Made by a program: the position numbers and the translations under genes | Notes under the pieces: generated by a model | What the model was told of the DNA's origin: nothing | Database searches by the model: none | What the model saw: the letters and a program-made list of their open reading frames with translations, nothing else | Assembly (NCBI RefSeq): GCF_963583255.1 | Contig: NC_084814.1 | Span: forward strand, 25,767,598 to 25,831,597 | Source of the DNA: Pyrus communis | Lineage: Eukaryota > Streptophyta > Magnoliopsida > Rosales > Rosaceae | Direction of reading: 5' to 3' | DNA: 64,000 nt | Shown here: positions 46,301 through 58,085 of the stretch, piece after piece | Position numbering within the stretch: the stretch's first letter is position 1 | How the letters are laid out: every line of letters starts with the position of its first letter

Positions 46301-46320
46301 ATGAACCTATATCATCTTGA
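40339..46320 (+). CDS. Plant-specific DYRK-family dual-specificity kinase (DYRKP type) with N-terminal LisH motif
   Basis: Exons 40339-41692 (coding part), 41976-43326, 43779-44058, 44437-44544, 44631-44909, 45811-45954 and 46132-46320 encode 1234 aa. Residues about 5-35 are a LisH-type dimerisation motif (VDIILDFLRKNRFLRAEAAL). A long acidic, low-complexity middle follows (including DEYDDDDDVGY) with a 52-residue tandem repeat at 193-296. The kinase domain starts near residue 918: GSAAFSKA loop, lysine in VCVKIIKN, HCDLKPENIL catalytic loop (HCD in place of HRD), DLG in place of DFG, and activation segment CSYVQSRSYRAPEV, in which only the second tyrosine of the DYRK YXY motif is kept. Family kinases autophosphorylate that tyrosine and then act on Ser/Thr. 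Intron 43327-43778 has a GC donor. An upstream ATG at 40086 could add 13 residues if an alternative acceptor is used. The exon 41976 acceptor could instead be 41988, still in frame. Confidence 0.93.
40901..41214 (+). repeat. 156-bp in-frame tandem duplication within the DYRK-type coding exon
   Basis: Two copies with a period of exactly 156 bp (52 codons), anchored at 40915 and 41071 on FSGE(N/K)KTSWSGSTSKPSVE. Within the shared part I count only about five nucleotide differences, most of them amino-acid changing (N/K, M/K, R/Q). The junction preserves the frame. Confidence 0.92.
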
Positions 46321-47444
46321 ACTCTCCCACGGTCTGAAATTCTCTTGGTAAAGACAACATAGTGCAGTTGCGCTTGCAATTTGGAGTTCTGGGCGTCTTA
46401 ACTTATGAAGGGGCCAACAGTTGATTCCCTCAATGGAACTAGTTATTTATATGGATAGATTTCGGCCCTTCACGTTGCTGCACGGTGCATTGAAAGGTGT
46501 GTTTGGTTTTTTTGTTGGAAATACCCTTCGTTTCTCCCCCCTTTACCAAAGTTGTGTTCCAAAATTAGCTGTAATCCAAGAATGTAATTTTGCACGCTCT
46601 GTATTCTTAGGTTCTTTCTTCGCTTTGTTTGGTCCGGTGGAGGCGGAGAATCATATTGAAATCTTCTTGTACATGATTGTGTGATATTCTTTTAGGTAAT
46701 TTAGTGGTGATCTTGTGAAATACTCCCTGTCCAGTTTTTCTTTAGCCTTGCCACGCAACCGCTGCTTTGTATAAGTTTTGATCCGTATGGCTTTGTTTTC
46801 AGTTCCGTTTTTAGTTTTCGTTATGATAGTATGTTATAGGGGTAGGAGAAATAAAAGAAAAATGTACAAAAATGATTCAAATTTTTGGGGGTGGCACTTT
46901 CTGGCTGCCACAAAGTCATGCGGTGACTTTCTTCCGCCCCAAGATTTTGAATCATTTTGTACATTTTTGTTAATTTTTCTTTTACTTCTTTTACCATAAC
47001 AACAAATTATCATATTTATGCTCTTCAAAATAGAATTTTCCGTGCAAAATCTATTATAATTCGTATTTAGACATTTGTAATCAACGATTTAAAGCCTAAA
47101 TTTAAATATATGTGCGCTTTTCTTTTGGTTAATTTTTCTTTGATCTAAATCGAAACTACATATTAATAGAACCCTTTTTGTCAACTATAAAAGGGTGAAA
47201 TACTATTTAACCAAACAAAATTTAGCCATTTATTGTTTTAGCCTCACATACTTGTGAATTTAATATCTCTAATTTTAAAAAATAAAAAAAAATACACTAA
47301 ATGTACATTTTAGCATATCTATATTTTCGCTTATTTTTTTTTACATTTCGATTTAAATATTCTACTGAATATATGCATATATATAATTAAGTACCAATAT
47401 TAAACAAGACGTTATTGATTAAGCAAAAAGTCATAGCTTAAGCA
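46321..47444. other. DYRK-type 3' region and spacer
   Basis: Roughly the first 400 bp are likely 3' untranslated sequence. The rest is AT-rich and includes a long hairpin (46832-47001). The further exons that a malectin receptor kinase would need downstream of 47445 on the minus strand are absent here. Confidence 0.5.
46832..47001. repeat. Long inverted repeat (hairpin, possible MITE)
   Basis: A 170-bp fold-back: the left arm contains AAAATGTACAAAAATGATTC followed by a GGGG run, and the right arm carries the inverted form (CCCC, then GAATCATTTTGTACATTTTT). The ends read TGTTATAGG and CCATAACA, inverted. A central loop holds GTGGCACTTTCTGGCTGCCAC, itself a small hairpin. I could not find a target duplication. 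Confidence 0.65.
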
Positions 47445-48051
47445 TTACCTTACAGTTTGGTTTTCACCTTCAGTGACCCTAATTCCCAACAGCAGAGCGT
47501 GATTGGAATCGACACGGCTGTACATCTCAAAATCCAAGCTCCGCAACTCGAGTGCGGATATGAAGGGGCGGCAGCCGATCAGCTTTAATTTGGGCAAGAC
47601 AAATGTTTGTTGTATTTGCCTTGCAAACATAGATGGCCTCATAAGAAACAATATTATACAGTTGGGTGACAACCGTGGCCCAAAAGTTGCCGTCAAACTG
47701 AAACTTGCTCGAACAAGTAGTCTCTCCCCAGCTTTGTCAACTGGGATTGTGTAACAGTTTTTCTTCAAGGTTGGGAAAACTCTCAGTGTTGGTCCAATCT
47801 TCGGTGTTGGAATGGTCGTACTGTTGGAACACTTGGGACTCATCCTTGTTATGAACGTAGGCATCATCGCCGGTCGAAACTACCGAATTTTCGTCTCTGC
47901 AACAAGAGGAACCATTCCATCCACAGTCGATGCTTATGAGCAGTGCATCGGCATGGGACGGAATATTTGTGACCAACAATATTATTGCTGGCAGCGAAAA
48001 GAGAGCTACGAAATGATTGACAAGTTGTAGTAATGGAACGAGGTTAGCCAT
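47445..48051 (-). pseudogene. Malectin-like domain receptor kinase fragment (frameshifted)
   Basis: The N-terminal part of a malectin-like LRR receptor kinase. From 48051 there is a hydrophobic signal segment, then LISIDCGWNGSSCCRDENSV and TGDDAYVHNKDESQV. A frameshift at about 47800-47830 is needed to continue to TLRVFPTLKKNCYTIPVDKA and GERLLVRASF. Another change is needed for FDGNFWATVVTQLYNIVSYE and AIYVCKANTTNICLAQIKA, and a third to return to FISALELRSLDFEMY and ALLLGIRVTEGENQTVR. A donor-like AG|GTAATG follows at 47446-47451, but no LRR or kinase exons lie beyond. At least three frame changes and the loss of downstream exons make it a pseudogene. Confidence 0.82.
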
Positions 48052-48254
48052 TATTTTCCATTGTTTGCAACAATTCTGTTAAATGAGCACTTTATTATAT
48101 AGTGGCCTTGACAGGACATCATGAATCTGTTAATTAGCCAGGATACCGAGATCTATTTGTGGTAAAACCTCACACTTGGCGAATTGGGCAAGTGGTAAAG
48201 TTGAGGATGATATCGGTGTTGTTAGAGTGGGACAGGTTCGGCGATCCAAAAATC

Positions 48255-50640
48255 CAACACATGTACTGTGCATACTTTATTTAAAGCATAATTGAATATC
48301 GGTAGGTATTGCACTATATATAGCCTACGCAACATGGTCATGATTTTGTGTTTTTTCCCTTTCAAATGTTTGTCCTTTTACATTGTACAAATATCATGAA
48401 TTTGTGATAACTAACCACTTTCAATATATAGTGTACGTGGACAAACAAATTGAGTAAATGTGTGGCTGCTAAGGTTCATATGTAAGCCAACATGCTCTTA
48501 CATATGAAATAAAACCAATTAGTTAGCAATATCGGAAATAGTCCAAATCCTTATAAGCACATACAAAGTTAAACTGATAATTTTTAACAATAATAACATT
48601 TTCCACATCCTCACAGCATGCTCATGGCCAGTTGGGCATTAAATACATATATAGTGTTAAGATCCATCCCTAATTTTACGACCCGTTCTTGATTTTATAA
48701 ATAAATTGATTAAAAGTTCTTTTTGACAACTTCTAAAATAATAGCATTGAGAAATCTTCATAAAGGATAGGGCAACACATTAGTAGATTAATAATTAATC
48801 TGAGCGACAAACACAGACCGTTAGATTTCGATCCAACATCTACAAACAGGGAATCCCTCTTAAAGTTATAATAATTGTAACCGTTGGATCGAAATCCAAC
48901 GGTTCGTGTTTGTCGCTCAGCAGGATCTCGAGGGTTTACCTCGAAGAGGATCTAGTTCCATATTTTTCCCTTGTAAAACTTTACTAAGTAATTAAACATA
49001 ATGCAAGTTATCGCCTTTTATTAATTATGAAGTATTTTTTGAAGTTCCCTCGGTCTTCAGCCGATAATCATTTTTATGTTGTTAATTGGAGTGTCCGCTA
49101 ATCATGATCAGCACGTGGGGTGTCCGCTAATCATGATCGGCACGCAAAATACACATATATATTCTTAGTCATAAGGATTTTTAACATTTTTAAATAGGAT
49201 TGACTTTGGGTTACTCAAGTTCATGTTGTTAAAGTCCCACATTCGTGGGTTTTATCTTAGTTGAAATTGATATTCTGAATTTTTTTTTTTTTTGGTAAAT
49301 GAACTCCTTAAATTAACCTTTTGCCGTCAAATTCAATAAAATTTCATCCATCGTTGTCAAATACTGGCACGTGACCAACACGTGATTCATTCTTGAGAAT
49401 AAACTCTTGCCAGCATTAATGGCAATCTAGATAAAACTTCATCGATATGACATTGAGGAATTAATTGACTGACTTCAAATAATTCAATAAATTAATTTAC
49501 CAAAAAATAATTCATGGGGCCATTTTTAATTAGAATAAGAGTTCAAGATGTCAGATGGCAGCATATCCTTATGCATAATGCAAGTTCTCATCTTTTATTA
49601 ATATGAAGTATTTTGAAATTCCCTCAGTCTCCAGCTTATAATCATTTTTGTTGTTGTAAATTGGGGTGTCCGCTAATCATGATCAGTTGTCCAATAATCA
49701 TGATCAGCACGCAAACTCAATATATATTCTGCCACAAGGTTTATTAAGATTTTTAAACAAAAAAGGATTATTATGATTTTTAAATAGGATTGACTTTGGG
49801 ATACTTAAGTTAATGTACTGTACATATATATAACTATTTAAAACATAAGTGAATATACCTCAAAAAAAGCGTAAGATATACGGCTAGGTATAATGTTGTG
49901 GATCGTGTTGCACCATACATGGCCCAGGCAACATGGTCGTCGTGATCTTCATTTTTGTAAAAATATGAATTTGTGATTAACTATAACCACTTTCAATATG
50001 TCAAAGTTATTACTTTAAGTACTGATTTGGTACTAAAGTACTTTTATAAAAAATGGGTATAAAAAAAACTGAATTCAAAAAAATGTTTGATAAACACTTA
50101 AAAACAGTTTATTTTCACAGTTTTTAGTGAAAACAAAAGCTGAAAACGTGAAGCAGCAAAAATGAGCTTATTCTCACAGCACAGTAGAAACAGTTTTTTC
50201 TCAAAGCACAACAATACCAAACCAGCCCTAAGGCTTAAGATAAGATTTGAAGTTAGTTCAGATTTTATTATAAAATTAATTGATAATATAAAATGTAGTT
50301 TGATTTCTTACAAGAATATATAAAGTTTATTTAGTAATTAAATTTATGATGTGGGATATTTCTCCACATGCTCAAACAGCCTTGTATGTGTGATAAATTT
50401 TCAAGCCTCTCACATACGTGAACAAAACAAATTTGGTGACGTAGAGCATGTGTGGCAGTTTAGGCTTTACACATACGCCAACATGCTCTCATACATAACT
50501 AAAACCAATTAGTAATATAGAGAGTAATCCAATCTTTATGAGCACATGCAAAGTCATTTTGATAATTTAATATAGCGATATGTAACATTTCTTCACATCC
50601 TCATGACATGCTCACGGTCATTTGGGCATATCCAATATGA
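48255..50640. repeat. Diverged intergenic duplication (three block pairs)
   Basis: Block a (48255-48440 and 49814-50010) shares an ATGTACTG(T/A)(G)CATA start and a CAACATGGTC segment. Block b (48478-48645 and 50474-50635) shares GCCAACATGCTCT and GCATGCTCATGG/GACATGCTCACGG segments. Block c (49000-49240 and 49560-49810) shares TTTTAAATAGGATTGACTTTGGG and the motif GTGTCCGCTAATCATGATCA. The order a-b-c-c'-a'-b' fits decayed tandem units of type c-a-b. Insertions separate the blocks. Confidence 0.55.
48800..48920. repeat. 121-bp inverted repeat (MITE-like fold-back)
   Basis: The left arm starts CTGAGCGACAAACACAGACC and the right arm ends GGTTCGTGTTTGTCGCTCAG, giving arms of about 38 nt with a few mismatches, including ATCGAAAT pairing with its own complement context. 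The loop is AT-rich and about 40 nt. No target duplication was identified. Confidence 0.75.
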
Positions 50641-51801
50641 TCTACATCCTACTTGTAATTTTTCATTCCCTTGTGATACATTGTTGTGAATATAATGATA
50701 AATAAAATATTATAGGGTACAATAAATTAATAGACATGAAGTCTTAACCTAAGTTCTCAAGCCCTCCAATATGTTTCACATTCATATATATAGTTTGTAC
50801 TTATTGAGAAACAATCACAATAGTCATAATGACTTAGAAAAAGCAAGAATAGAATCAAGTTTTTCTACCAAATCCTTTTCATATTAACATAACTAAGCCA
50901 TTCAAACTTTGTTGTGACATGATTGATCAAAGGTAGTTAGGATATGATAAGTTTCATATAAATATAAAATTATTGAATGAGATTACCTTAAATTGCAATC
51001 TTTTAGAACTTGATTCACACATCCACTAAAATATAGAGATTGAAAATTTAAAATAGAGATAGAATAGGGGTGAAGGCTCAAAGAGTATAACTATTCTATC
51101 TCCTTTCTATTTGGTTAACACAACAAGAAAGGAATGCAATCTTGCATAAAACTAACAAGAGTGTGTGTGAGAAATAAAAACGGATGTATGATTAACACTT
51201 TTTTAAAACACTAGGCAACAAGCACATCACAAATTTTCTTGTAGTATTACAAAGGCTTATAAGAAGTTGGTTGTTTAGGATAAAACATAACTCCCTTTAC
51301 TATATATAGTCATGCATGCACTAGAAATGATACTTTGTAATTGCTTATGTGTGTATAGAAGGGAGATTGATGAAGTACACATAACCAAAAAATTACGGCA
51401 CAACAAACATGCTTGTGAATTATACGCTCCCATTCCACCGTTCCATTTATGGATTTCAATTTCAACCAAATAATCAAACTAAATATCCACTTACATAATG
51501 TCAGATGCATCATGCATGCAAATTAAAGCCATGACCATGGTAAAAGCGCGCACCTTCTCTACTTCAGAATATAATTTTACATTAACACTTGCATTACATC
51601 ATCCTCCTTTCTACAATACATGCCTAGCTAGCAAGCTGCAATATGATATACGGATCATCGATCAGTATCTCATAAAATATGATTTTCTGTGGATTGATGC
51701 AGTAACAAGCATCTAACTGGTAAGTTGTGCCGTTTGTATGTCATTACCGATAGTTTTACACTGCTGAGATGTCATTGATCATCTTCATCAAGACACCAAT
51801 A

Positions 51802-53144
51802 TTATGAAGAAGTTCCATTATTAACAGATAAGAAATCGATAAAAGGAAGACCGGCTACGTTGCTTATGTTCTGTTGTCCCGTACCTTCCTGATCCACCTC
51901 CTCCTCATCCTTTCTTACGTTATCTATCACTTCACTTCCATTAGACTCAGTATTTACTTGAAGAAAATCGTAAAACTCAATTGGCTGATCTTTATTATGA
52001 TCTGCAACATATACATAATAAATACATATAGTTAGGACCATTCATGCATGCATTAGAATATTGATCAATGGTCATTGTAACTGATAAGGGCATGCATCAT
52101 CATTAAATATATATATATTGCATATATATTCTGTGGTTAGGAAGATGCATGCATGGAACACTCGGAGTAGTCATGAGAATTAATTGGTACTAGAGGATAA
52201 TCACCTTGGTGCATTGTGACACTGCAGGTATTCGGATAGAACTCTTTTGGAAAGAGAGGACGAGGGTCATGAGTGAAAGCTGGCCGATACTGATGATAAT
52301 TTCTGTCGTTGCATGAGTAGTATTTCCCAATATAATTATATGAATCCAGGTTCCACGTGCCAATATTGCAATTGATCTGCAGGGGATGGTCTTGTTTTGA
52401 AGAGGATTTTGGTTCATTATTGTTAGTATTGATACTCATGAACGAGGTTTGAGCCGTAGTAGCAGCAGTAATACTAGAAGTATTCCTTATTAATTTGGCG
52501 TGATTAAGCCTAGATCTTTCTCTGCACCTGCGTGCCATGATGACATGCCAATGGTTCTTGACTGCGTTATCTGTACGTCCAGGGAAAAGCCTTGCAATAA
52601 CAGCCCATCTATTTCCATGGATGCGGTGAGAAGCTAGGAGACGCTCTTCTTCCTCTTCTGTAAAAGGGTTCCTATTGATTCTTGGATCCAACTGATTGAA
52701 CCATCTCAACCTACAGCTTTTTCCTGCATCATTCAATTCATTGTGAACTAATTATTCGTGGACATGTTTACATTACAAAAACATCGTTCAATTAACCCTA
52801 ATCAACTAACTACTCTCTTTTCTCCACACACACACACATGCATGTCTTAATTAGTTGAGTAATTGAACTTTTAATTAATTTAATTAATTGCATACAAATA
52901 TATTTGCCCTAGCTAGCTGAAGCATATATAATTTTGGGCATGTTAGTATAAGTAGTTTCCAACAATTTCAACAAATGCAAACACATCGATCAGAAAACGA
53001 AAAGAAATAGAAGAATAGAAATAGTATACCTGATCTTCCTTGGAGCTTTTCTGCTATTGCGTTCCAGTTATGAGGTCCATATCGTTCCACCAACTCCCTA
53101 AGCTTCTCGTCTTCAGCTGGCCTCCAATGGCCTCTAGTGCACAT
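51802..53144 (-). CDS. R2R3-MYB transcription factor, MYB52/54/56/105/117 group (subgroup 21)
   Basis: Three exons on the minus strand (53144-53030, 52723-52205, 52001-51802) encode 277 aa. The protein begins [20 protein letters not shown], the typical start of this subgroup. R2 spans about residues 5-52 with three tryptophans. R3 spans about 58-105 with Phe replacing the first tryptophan ([12 protein letters not shown]), followed by [20 protein letters not shown] and [15 protein letters not shown]. The C-terminal exon ends with the group motif PFIDFL near the terminus, preceded by an acidic stretch. The second donor (AAG|GTGATT at 52204) was chosen because it preserves phase and joins to the last exon; reading through gives an early stop. 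Arabidopsis relatives act in secondary wall deposition, seed mucilage or organ boundaries. The exact orthologue is not assigned. Confidence 0.93.
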
Positions 53145-53704
53145 CTTAATTATGTGTTTATGATCTTCAAGTGTTTTTTTTTATTTTTTATTTTTTATAT
53201 AAATTAACACAAAAAGAACAAATTAATAAATTGGAATTAAAGCTGCCTAACAACCTATAGCTAGAGCTAATTCTACAACGACCATGGATGCCTGATGTTC
53301 TCCCTTCGTGATCCAATAGATCGACAAATACTATCTAGATTTGTAGAGAGCAACGAAGAAGAAGAAGAAGACAACGACCACGACCACGACGCCCAGCGCG
53401 GGGGCAAGGCAATAACAACCGAGACAATTATAACTAAGGTACGGCAGGCGAGATCAATAGATAAGGAAGGAGCGAAGCTAGAGAGCTTGGAGATCCTTTG
53501 AATTAGCTAAATGGATTATTATATAAGGGAGAGGGAAAGAGAGATGAAAAGTATTTTCCGTTAGAGAGTGGGAGAGTTTGGACAGACCTTACACCTGCGA
53601 TTGATGCAACGTCTTGGCTAACAAAAAAAAAAACCACAATTATATCATCATCATCCCACCAAGTTATATTATAATGTTATAAGATGACAATATGACATGA
53701 GAAC

Positions 53705-53751
<47 letters not shown>

Positions 53752-55118
53752 GTTGCTTGGTGGGGTGAAATATGGTTCCTCTTTCAACGTCTTTCCAAAT
53801 TTCTAACCTACAACGTCTACTTATAACCCACCTAGCCATCTTACTCTCATTTTCTTTTATTTATTAATTTTTGTACGTATATGAAAAAAATTATTTAAGC
53901 AATGATCACATTAACATAAATATGTATCACTAAACAGAAGTTGTAACTGATTGCATAGACCAGATGATTACGTATCCATACAGCTAACCCTAATTCAATT
54001 AATTAAACCTTATCCTAATTACGAGAAGAAATTAAATAATTTTATTGTTAAAGACCAGAAAGAAAGGTGAGGGTTGGTTTGGCATCTGTGGTGGTGTACT
54101 CAGGAATATGGAAGTTGAATTAGGTTTTGTTCACCTTTCAGACCTAACTAACAATTTTAGCTTACAAACCTCACGACTTCAACTGCACGTGGAGAATCGG
54201 ACATCATTATTATAAAATAATAATAATAACTACTTCTTTTTTAGTCAAACTAACTCAAACTGCTCGATTTGTTTCTCATCTCCAGGCCGTGTAGCTGTGT
54301 AATAGCTTACATTGATAGTGTAATAGGATGTCCACGATGTAATAATCAACATCATTGCAGTAATAATACTGTCATTCTGTAACTTTGTTATTATTGATCA
54401 CCTGGACAATAAACTGTAATGATTATAATGTAACCTTGTTTCTTGTAGTTTAATTAGACGTTGAATCATGTTAGAACTTAACATTATATTCTAATAGCAT
54501 TAACGTGAAGGTTAGGAGCTCTAAAGTGAATAACAATGTATGGTTAATTTTGCGTCCACTCAAAATATGATATCTCATGTCTATATTATAACAAGACATC
54601 CATGATGTACAAACAATACTGTTAATTAATGTAATAACAATATCATTTTGTAACCTCACCATTATCATATTACGTTGACAAAATAAATGTTGTCATATAA
54701 TCTTACACAGAATACAATACCCTTAAGAAAAGAAGGGCGCCATAGTATTTTCCATTAAATTATTAGATAGTGATATTCACACACCCATTTTTATTTCTCA
54801 CACATCCTTCTCAAATTTCGACCATCAGATCGAATGAACTAAAAAAGATCAATAGCAAAAAATTAACAAGGATGTGTACATACATAGAAGGTAAAAATAA
54901 GTGTGTGAATGGCTGAATGCACTTTCTTAAATTTAACCCTAGATCTGTGTCGTACGTCAATTATGTTTGAATTCACGCTTGCATGTTGTGATTGTCATTT
55001 AATAGATGGTATAATTTTTTGTAGTCATTCTTAACACATGAAAGTTGATGTGTGTGCGTGTGTGTGTGTGTACACTAATTAACAACCTGCATGAGTTACA
55101 ACCAATGAAATGGAAGAC
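53145..55118. other. MYB upstream region
   Basis: The promoter side of the MYB gene. It includes a GA microsatellite (53708-53748) about 560 bp upstream of the start and two similar TAATAATAC/GTAATAAC-rich stretches near 54300-54430 and 54575-54680. No other gene recognised. Confidence 0.5.
53708..53748. repeat. (GA)n microsatellite in the MYB promoter region
   Basis: About 20 uninterrupted GA repeats, likely polymorphic between cultivars. Confidence 0.95.
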
Positions 55119-55123
55119 ATCTC

Positions 55124-56085
55124 TGACACACCCCGACCGAGATCAGGGCGTGCTGGCCGTCACACGGAGGTGACGTAACCATGTGCACGTGCGGAAGCTA
55201 ATAAAATAGTAATATAAAAAGTACGAATAATTAAAAACTAGCATACAAAGTAGTAGAAACAAGTGCTAGCGTAAGTGAGACGCTAAGTTCAGAGCATAAA
55301 ATCTACAGCAGTCCAAACAAAAAAGATTCGACAATAGTACACCCGAAGGTGACCCTACTCTGGTGAATATCTGTCAGAAATGCCGGGAAAGCCCTCTGGG
55401 AAACCACCGAAACTGCTAAGCAACTAGAACCTGGAGGGGCGCAAAACAAAAGCATGAGTGGGCAAAAACAAAGCTTTTCAAAAACCATTTAGAAAAATAC
55501 ATTCTAACCCCTCGCCGTAAAACCTGTATACTTCCCAAAAAATAAACATATATACGTATGTATAGATATGCTAATCATGCTCAAGAATATGCCATGTCAA
55601 AATCTCATAATGAAATGCAAGTGCTCAGGTATAAATCATATCAGTAACATATAATCTGGCAGCCGGAGTCACCTAACGTGACCTGTACGGCTGCATGTAG
55701 AGCTCAAATCTCAAATTTAATAACTGAACCTGCCCACGAGTCGGAACCACCTAAAGTGGTCTGTACGACATGCCTGGGTGTAATACATATATATGCTCTA
55801 GTACTACGATCACGTGAAGGCTATGCGAATAATCGCGGGTCACCTACGAGTCGGAACCACCTAATGTGGTCTGTACGACAGGACTGTGCACCTAACTTGG
55901 ATCCAAGCTGAGCGTGTGGTGCGGGAGGTGAACATCACGTGAATGACTGTGCCCTACTCTGGGCGGGAGCACTAACACCGAGGGTGCAGGTTATGAGCTC
56001 TCTAAGCATCTCAAACCACTACTGAATGTAAATATGGATAACACTTACCTGGCACTTACCTGTGCGTCCACAGCACCCAATATGC

Positions 56086-56122
<37 letters not shown>

Positions 56123-57295
56123 ACTACTAATGTAACCAATGATGCATGAATAACGATAATGTAATGCATGGCATATAACTGATAACCATTTAATCAATTT
56201 CTGGGAAAAATATAGTATATAGGTATATACGGAAAACCAAAAGCCCACTCACTGGTATGTGGAAGGGTCGTAGCCCCCCTGCCTCGAGTGACTACGCTCG
56301 TCCTCGGGATACGTATCACCTATATGCGAAACAACTATAAAAACGTTAATTTTAAAGCACATAACCAACTTCTCGTAAGAACTTCTCATACATTGCTCAA
56401 ATTGGACAAATGAATATACCAACGTGCTCTACACAACCTCAGGATCACACCCAAATTTTTAGAAAAATTTTCCACCGCCGCACGCGCAGGCACGTGCCTG
56501 GCACGCTGACAGCGTCAACTGACGCCGTAAGGAATATTCCGTCAGTTTTGACAGATTCCGTTAACGGCGTCAGGAATATTCCGTCAGACTTGACGGAATA
56601 TTCCGTCTCCTTCTCCGGCGAACCTCCAGTGCCGTCGCCGGCGCCGGAAAATCGCGAAACCTGCAAACTTCGATTTCTCTCTCGTTTTTCAACCAATTTT
56701 CGTGATTTTTGCACCAAAACGAAGCCTAAGACTAGGAGAACACAACCATACAACTTTTAAGAGTCAAAAACTACGAGATCTTACCTGTCACCACACTCCA
56801 ATTTCGGCCAACTTCGAATACGGCGATTCCGACGTCCAACTCCTTCAAACGAAGTACTCCGAGACTCCTTGGGACACCACTAAGCTACCTATGAGCTTCA
56901 TTTTCCCAAAAACGTGAGAAAATATGTTTGCATGAATAGTACCCCAAAACTAACTTCGTGAAATCGACGTGAAAACGGTGATAACCTTACCTGAAAATGG
57001 TACGACTGGACTCCCACGAGCCTCACGATCACGAATGTGGTCTTAGTTCCCTCGATCTGTGGGTGTTTGCTGGGTTTTGGTGAATGTCCGTACGTTTTCA
57101 AGGGAAATGGGAAAAAGGGAGCTCGGGAGAGAGACAGGGAAAGGGACAGAGGGTTAGGGAGAGTGACAGTGTGAGTGTGTGGCCCAACACATGCCAACAC
57201 CACACAAAACAACCAATAAACGTAAAAGAACTAACTAGGGGCAAAGTAGTCATTTCACACGTGAGTTTTCGATATTTTCGGGACGGGATGTCACA
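55124..57295 (-). mobile_element. Probable solo LTR of a large LTR retrotransposon
   Basis: A 2.17-kb block of distinctly higher GC content. On the minus strand it begins TGTGACATCCCGTCC and ends GGTCGGGGTGTGTCA, i.e. TG...CA ends with short inverted repeats. The flanks are ATCTC on the left (55119-55123) and TCTCT on the right (57296-57300); an ATCTC duplication is exact if the right boundary is one base earlier. There is no primer-binding site, polypurine tract, gag or pol. I recall this sequence as very abundant in apple/pear. It contains three similar palindromic units near 55665-55692, 55741-55770 and 55851-55880. A large non-coding (LARD-type) element is the alternative. Confidence 0.65.
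56090..56119. repeat. (AT)n microsatellite
   Basis: An AT run within the probable solo LTR. Confidence 0.9.
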
Positions 57296-57930
57296 TCTCT
57301 CTCCGATTGTAGCCATATCCATATATGTAATTAAAGTATGAGCATACTGGTGTAGACCCCCTACTTAAAAAAGAAAAAGAAAAAAGAAAATAGATGTTAA
57401 AAGAGAGAATTTTTTAGACCATATTTTGTACACGACATGATATGTCAGTTGATAGTTGGAATTTGTTCTTTAATTTGTTAAAATAAACTGAAAATATGAT
57501 TTTAGCCCTTGAAACTCAAGTTTCTTTACATAAAACCTGACATAGTCTTTTTACTAGAATAAAATCCAATGACTCGGCTCCATATAAAAAAATTCATTAA
57601 TTTTGTTTGACTTTACACATTTTGCATTTTCCAGATGCCTAAAATATCCCTACTTACAATTTTAATGTATACATTTAATTTTATGCAGATTTGAAGGGAG
57701 GGATTAATGAAAAAAATGAATTAATGTTTAAATTCATTGCATATTAATATATCTTAACAAATTGAATGTTAATGCTTCTGGCAAAAATAAAAAATAAATA
57801 AATAAACATTAATGTTATACTTTCCTTAAGATTTCATAATTGTTTTCCAAATTTGCATAAATTAGACAATTTTAATTTAATCTCGTCATCTTACCATATG
57901 GAAACTGAAAGGGAACTATGGAGTAATTTA
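57296..57930. other. AT-rich intergenic sequence
   Basis: No gene recognised. A short segment near 57415-57450 (TAGACCATATTTTGTACAC) resembles part of the MITE at 1608-1776 and may be a fragment of that family. Confidence 0.4.
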
Positions 57931-58085
57931 CATAAAAACATAGGTAAATTATTTGGACATATGTGTTAGTAATAAAATATTCTCAGTATATGTAATAATA
58001 CATGCAAAATAATTTACCTACAAAATTAAAAAATGTTATTTGATTCAATATTAATTTATCTACATTTGTTATAATAAAATATAAT

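Larger units (their letters stand above)
48052..51801. other. Spacer with diverged repeated blocks and a hairpin
   Basis: No intact gene recognised. It holds a 121-bp inverted repeat (48800-48920) and three pairs of similar blocks (48255-48440 with 49814-50010; 48478-48645 with 50474-50635; 49000-49240 with 49560-49810). The last part is the 3' flank of the MYB gene. Confidence 0.5.

Noticed and set aside
47503..48030. Plus-strand frames of 83 and 72 codons
   Set aside because: Antisense shadows of the malectin-domain pseudogene.
52137..52204. MYB protein ending at the exon 2 read-through stop (SECSMHASS)
   Set aside because: A phase-compatible donor at 52204 joins to a downstream exon encoding the subgroup's PFIDFL C-terminus, so read-through is taken as intron retention.
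53295..53501. 68-codon plus-strand acidic frame (EEEEEDNDHDHDAQ)
   Set aside because: Short, lies in the MYB promoter and reflects a GAA/GAC-rich stretch; no support as a gene.
56410..56760. 116-codon plus and 102-codon minus frames
   Set aside because: Lie in the probable solo LTR and translate GGAATATTCC-type palindromes; no known domain.
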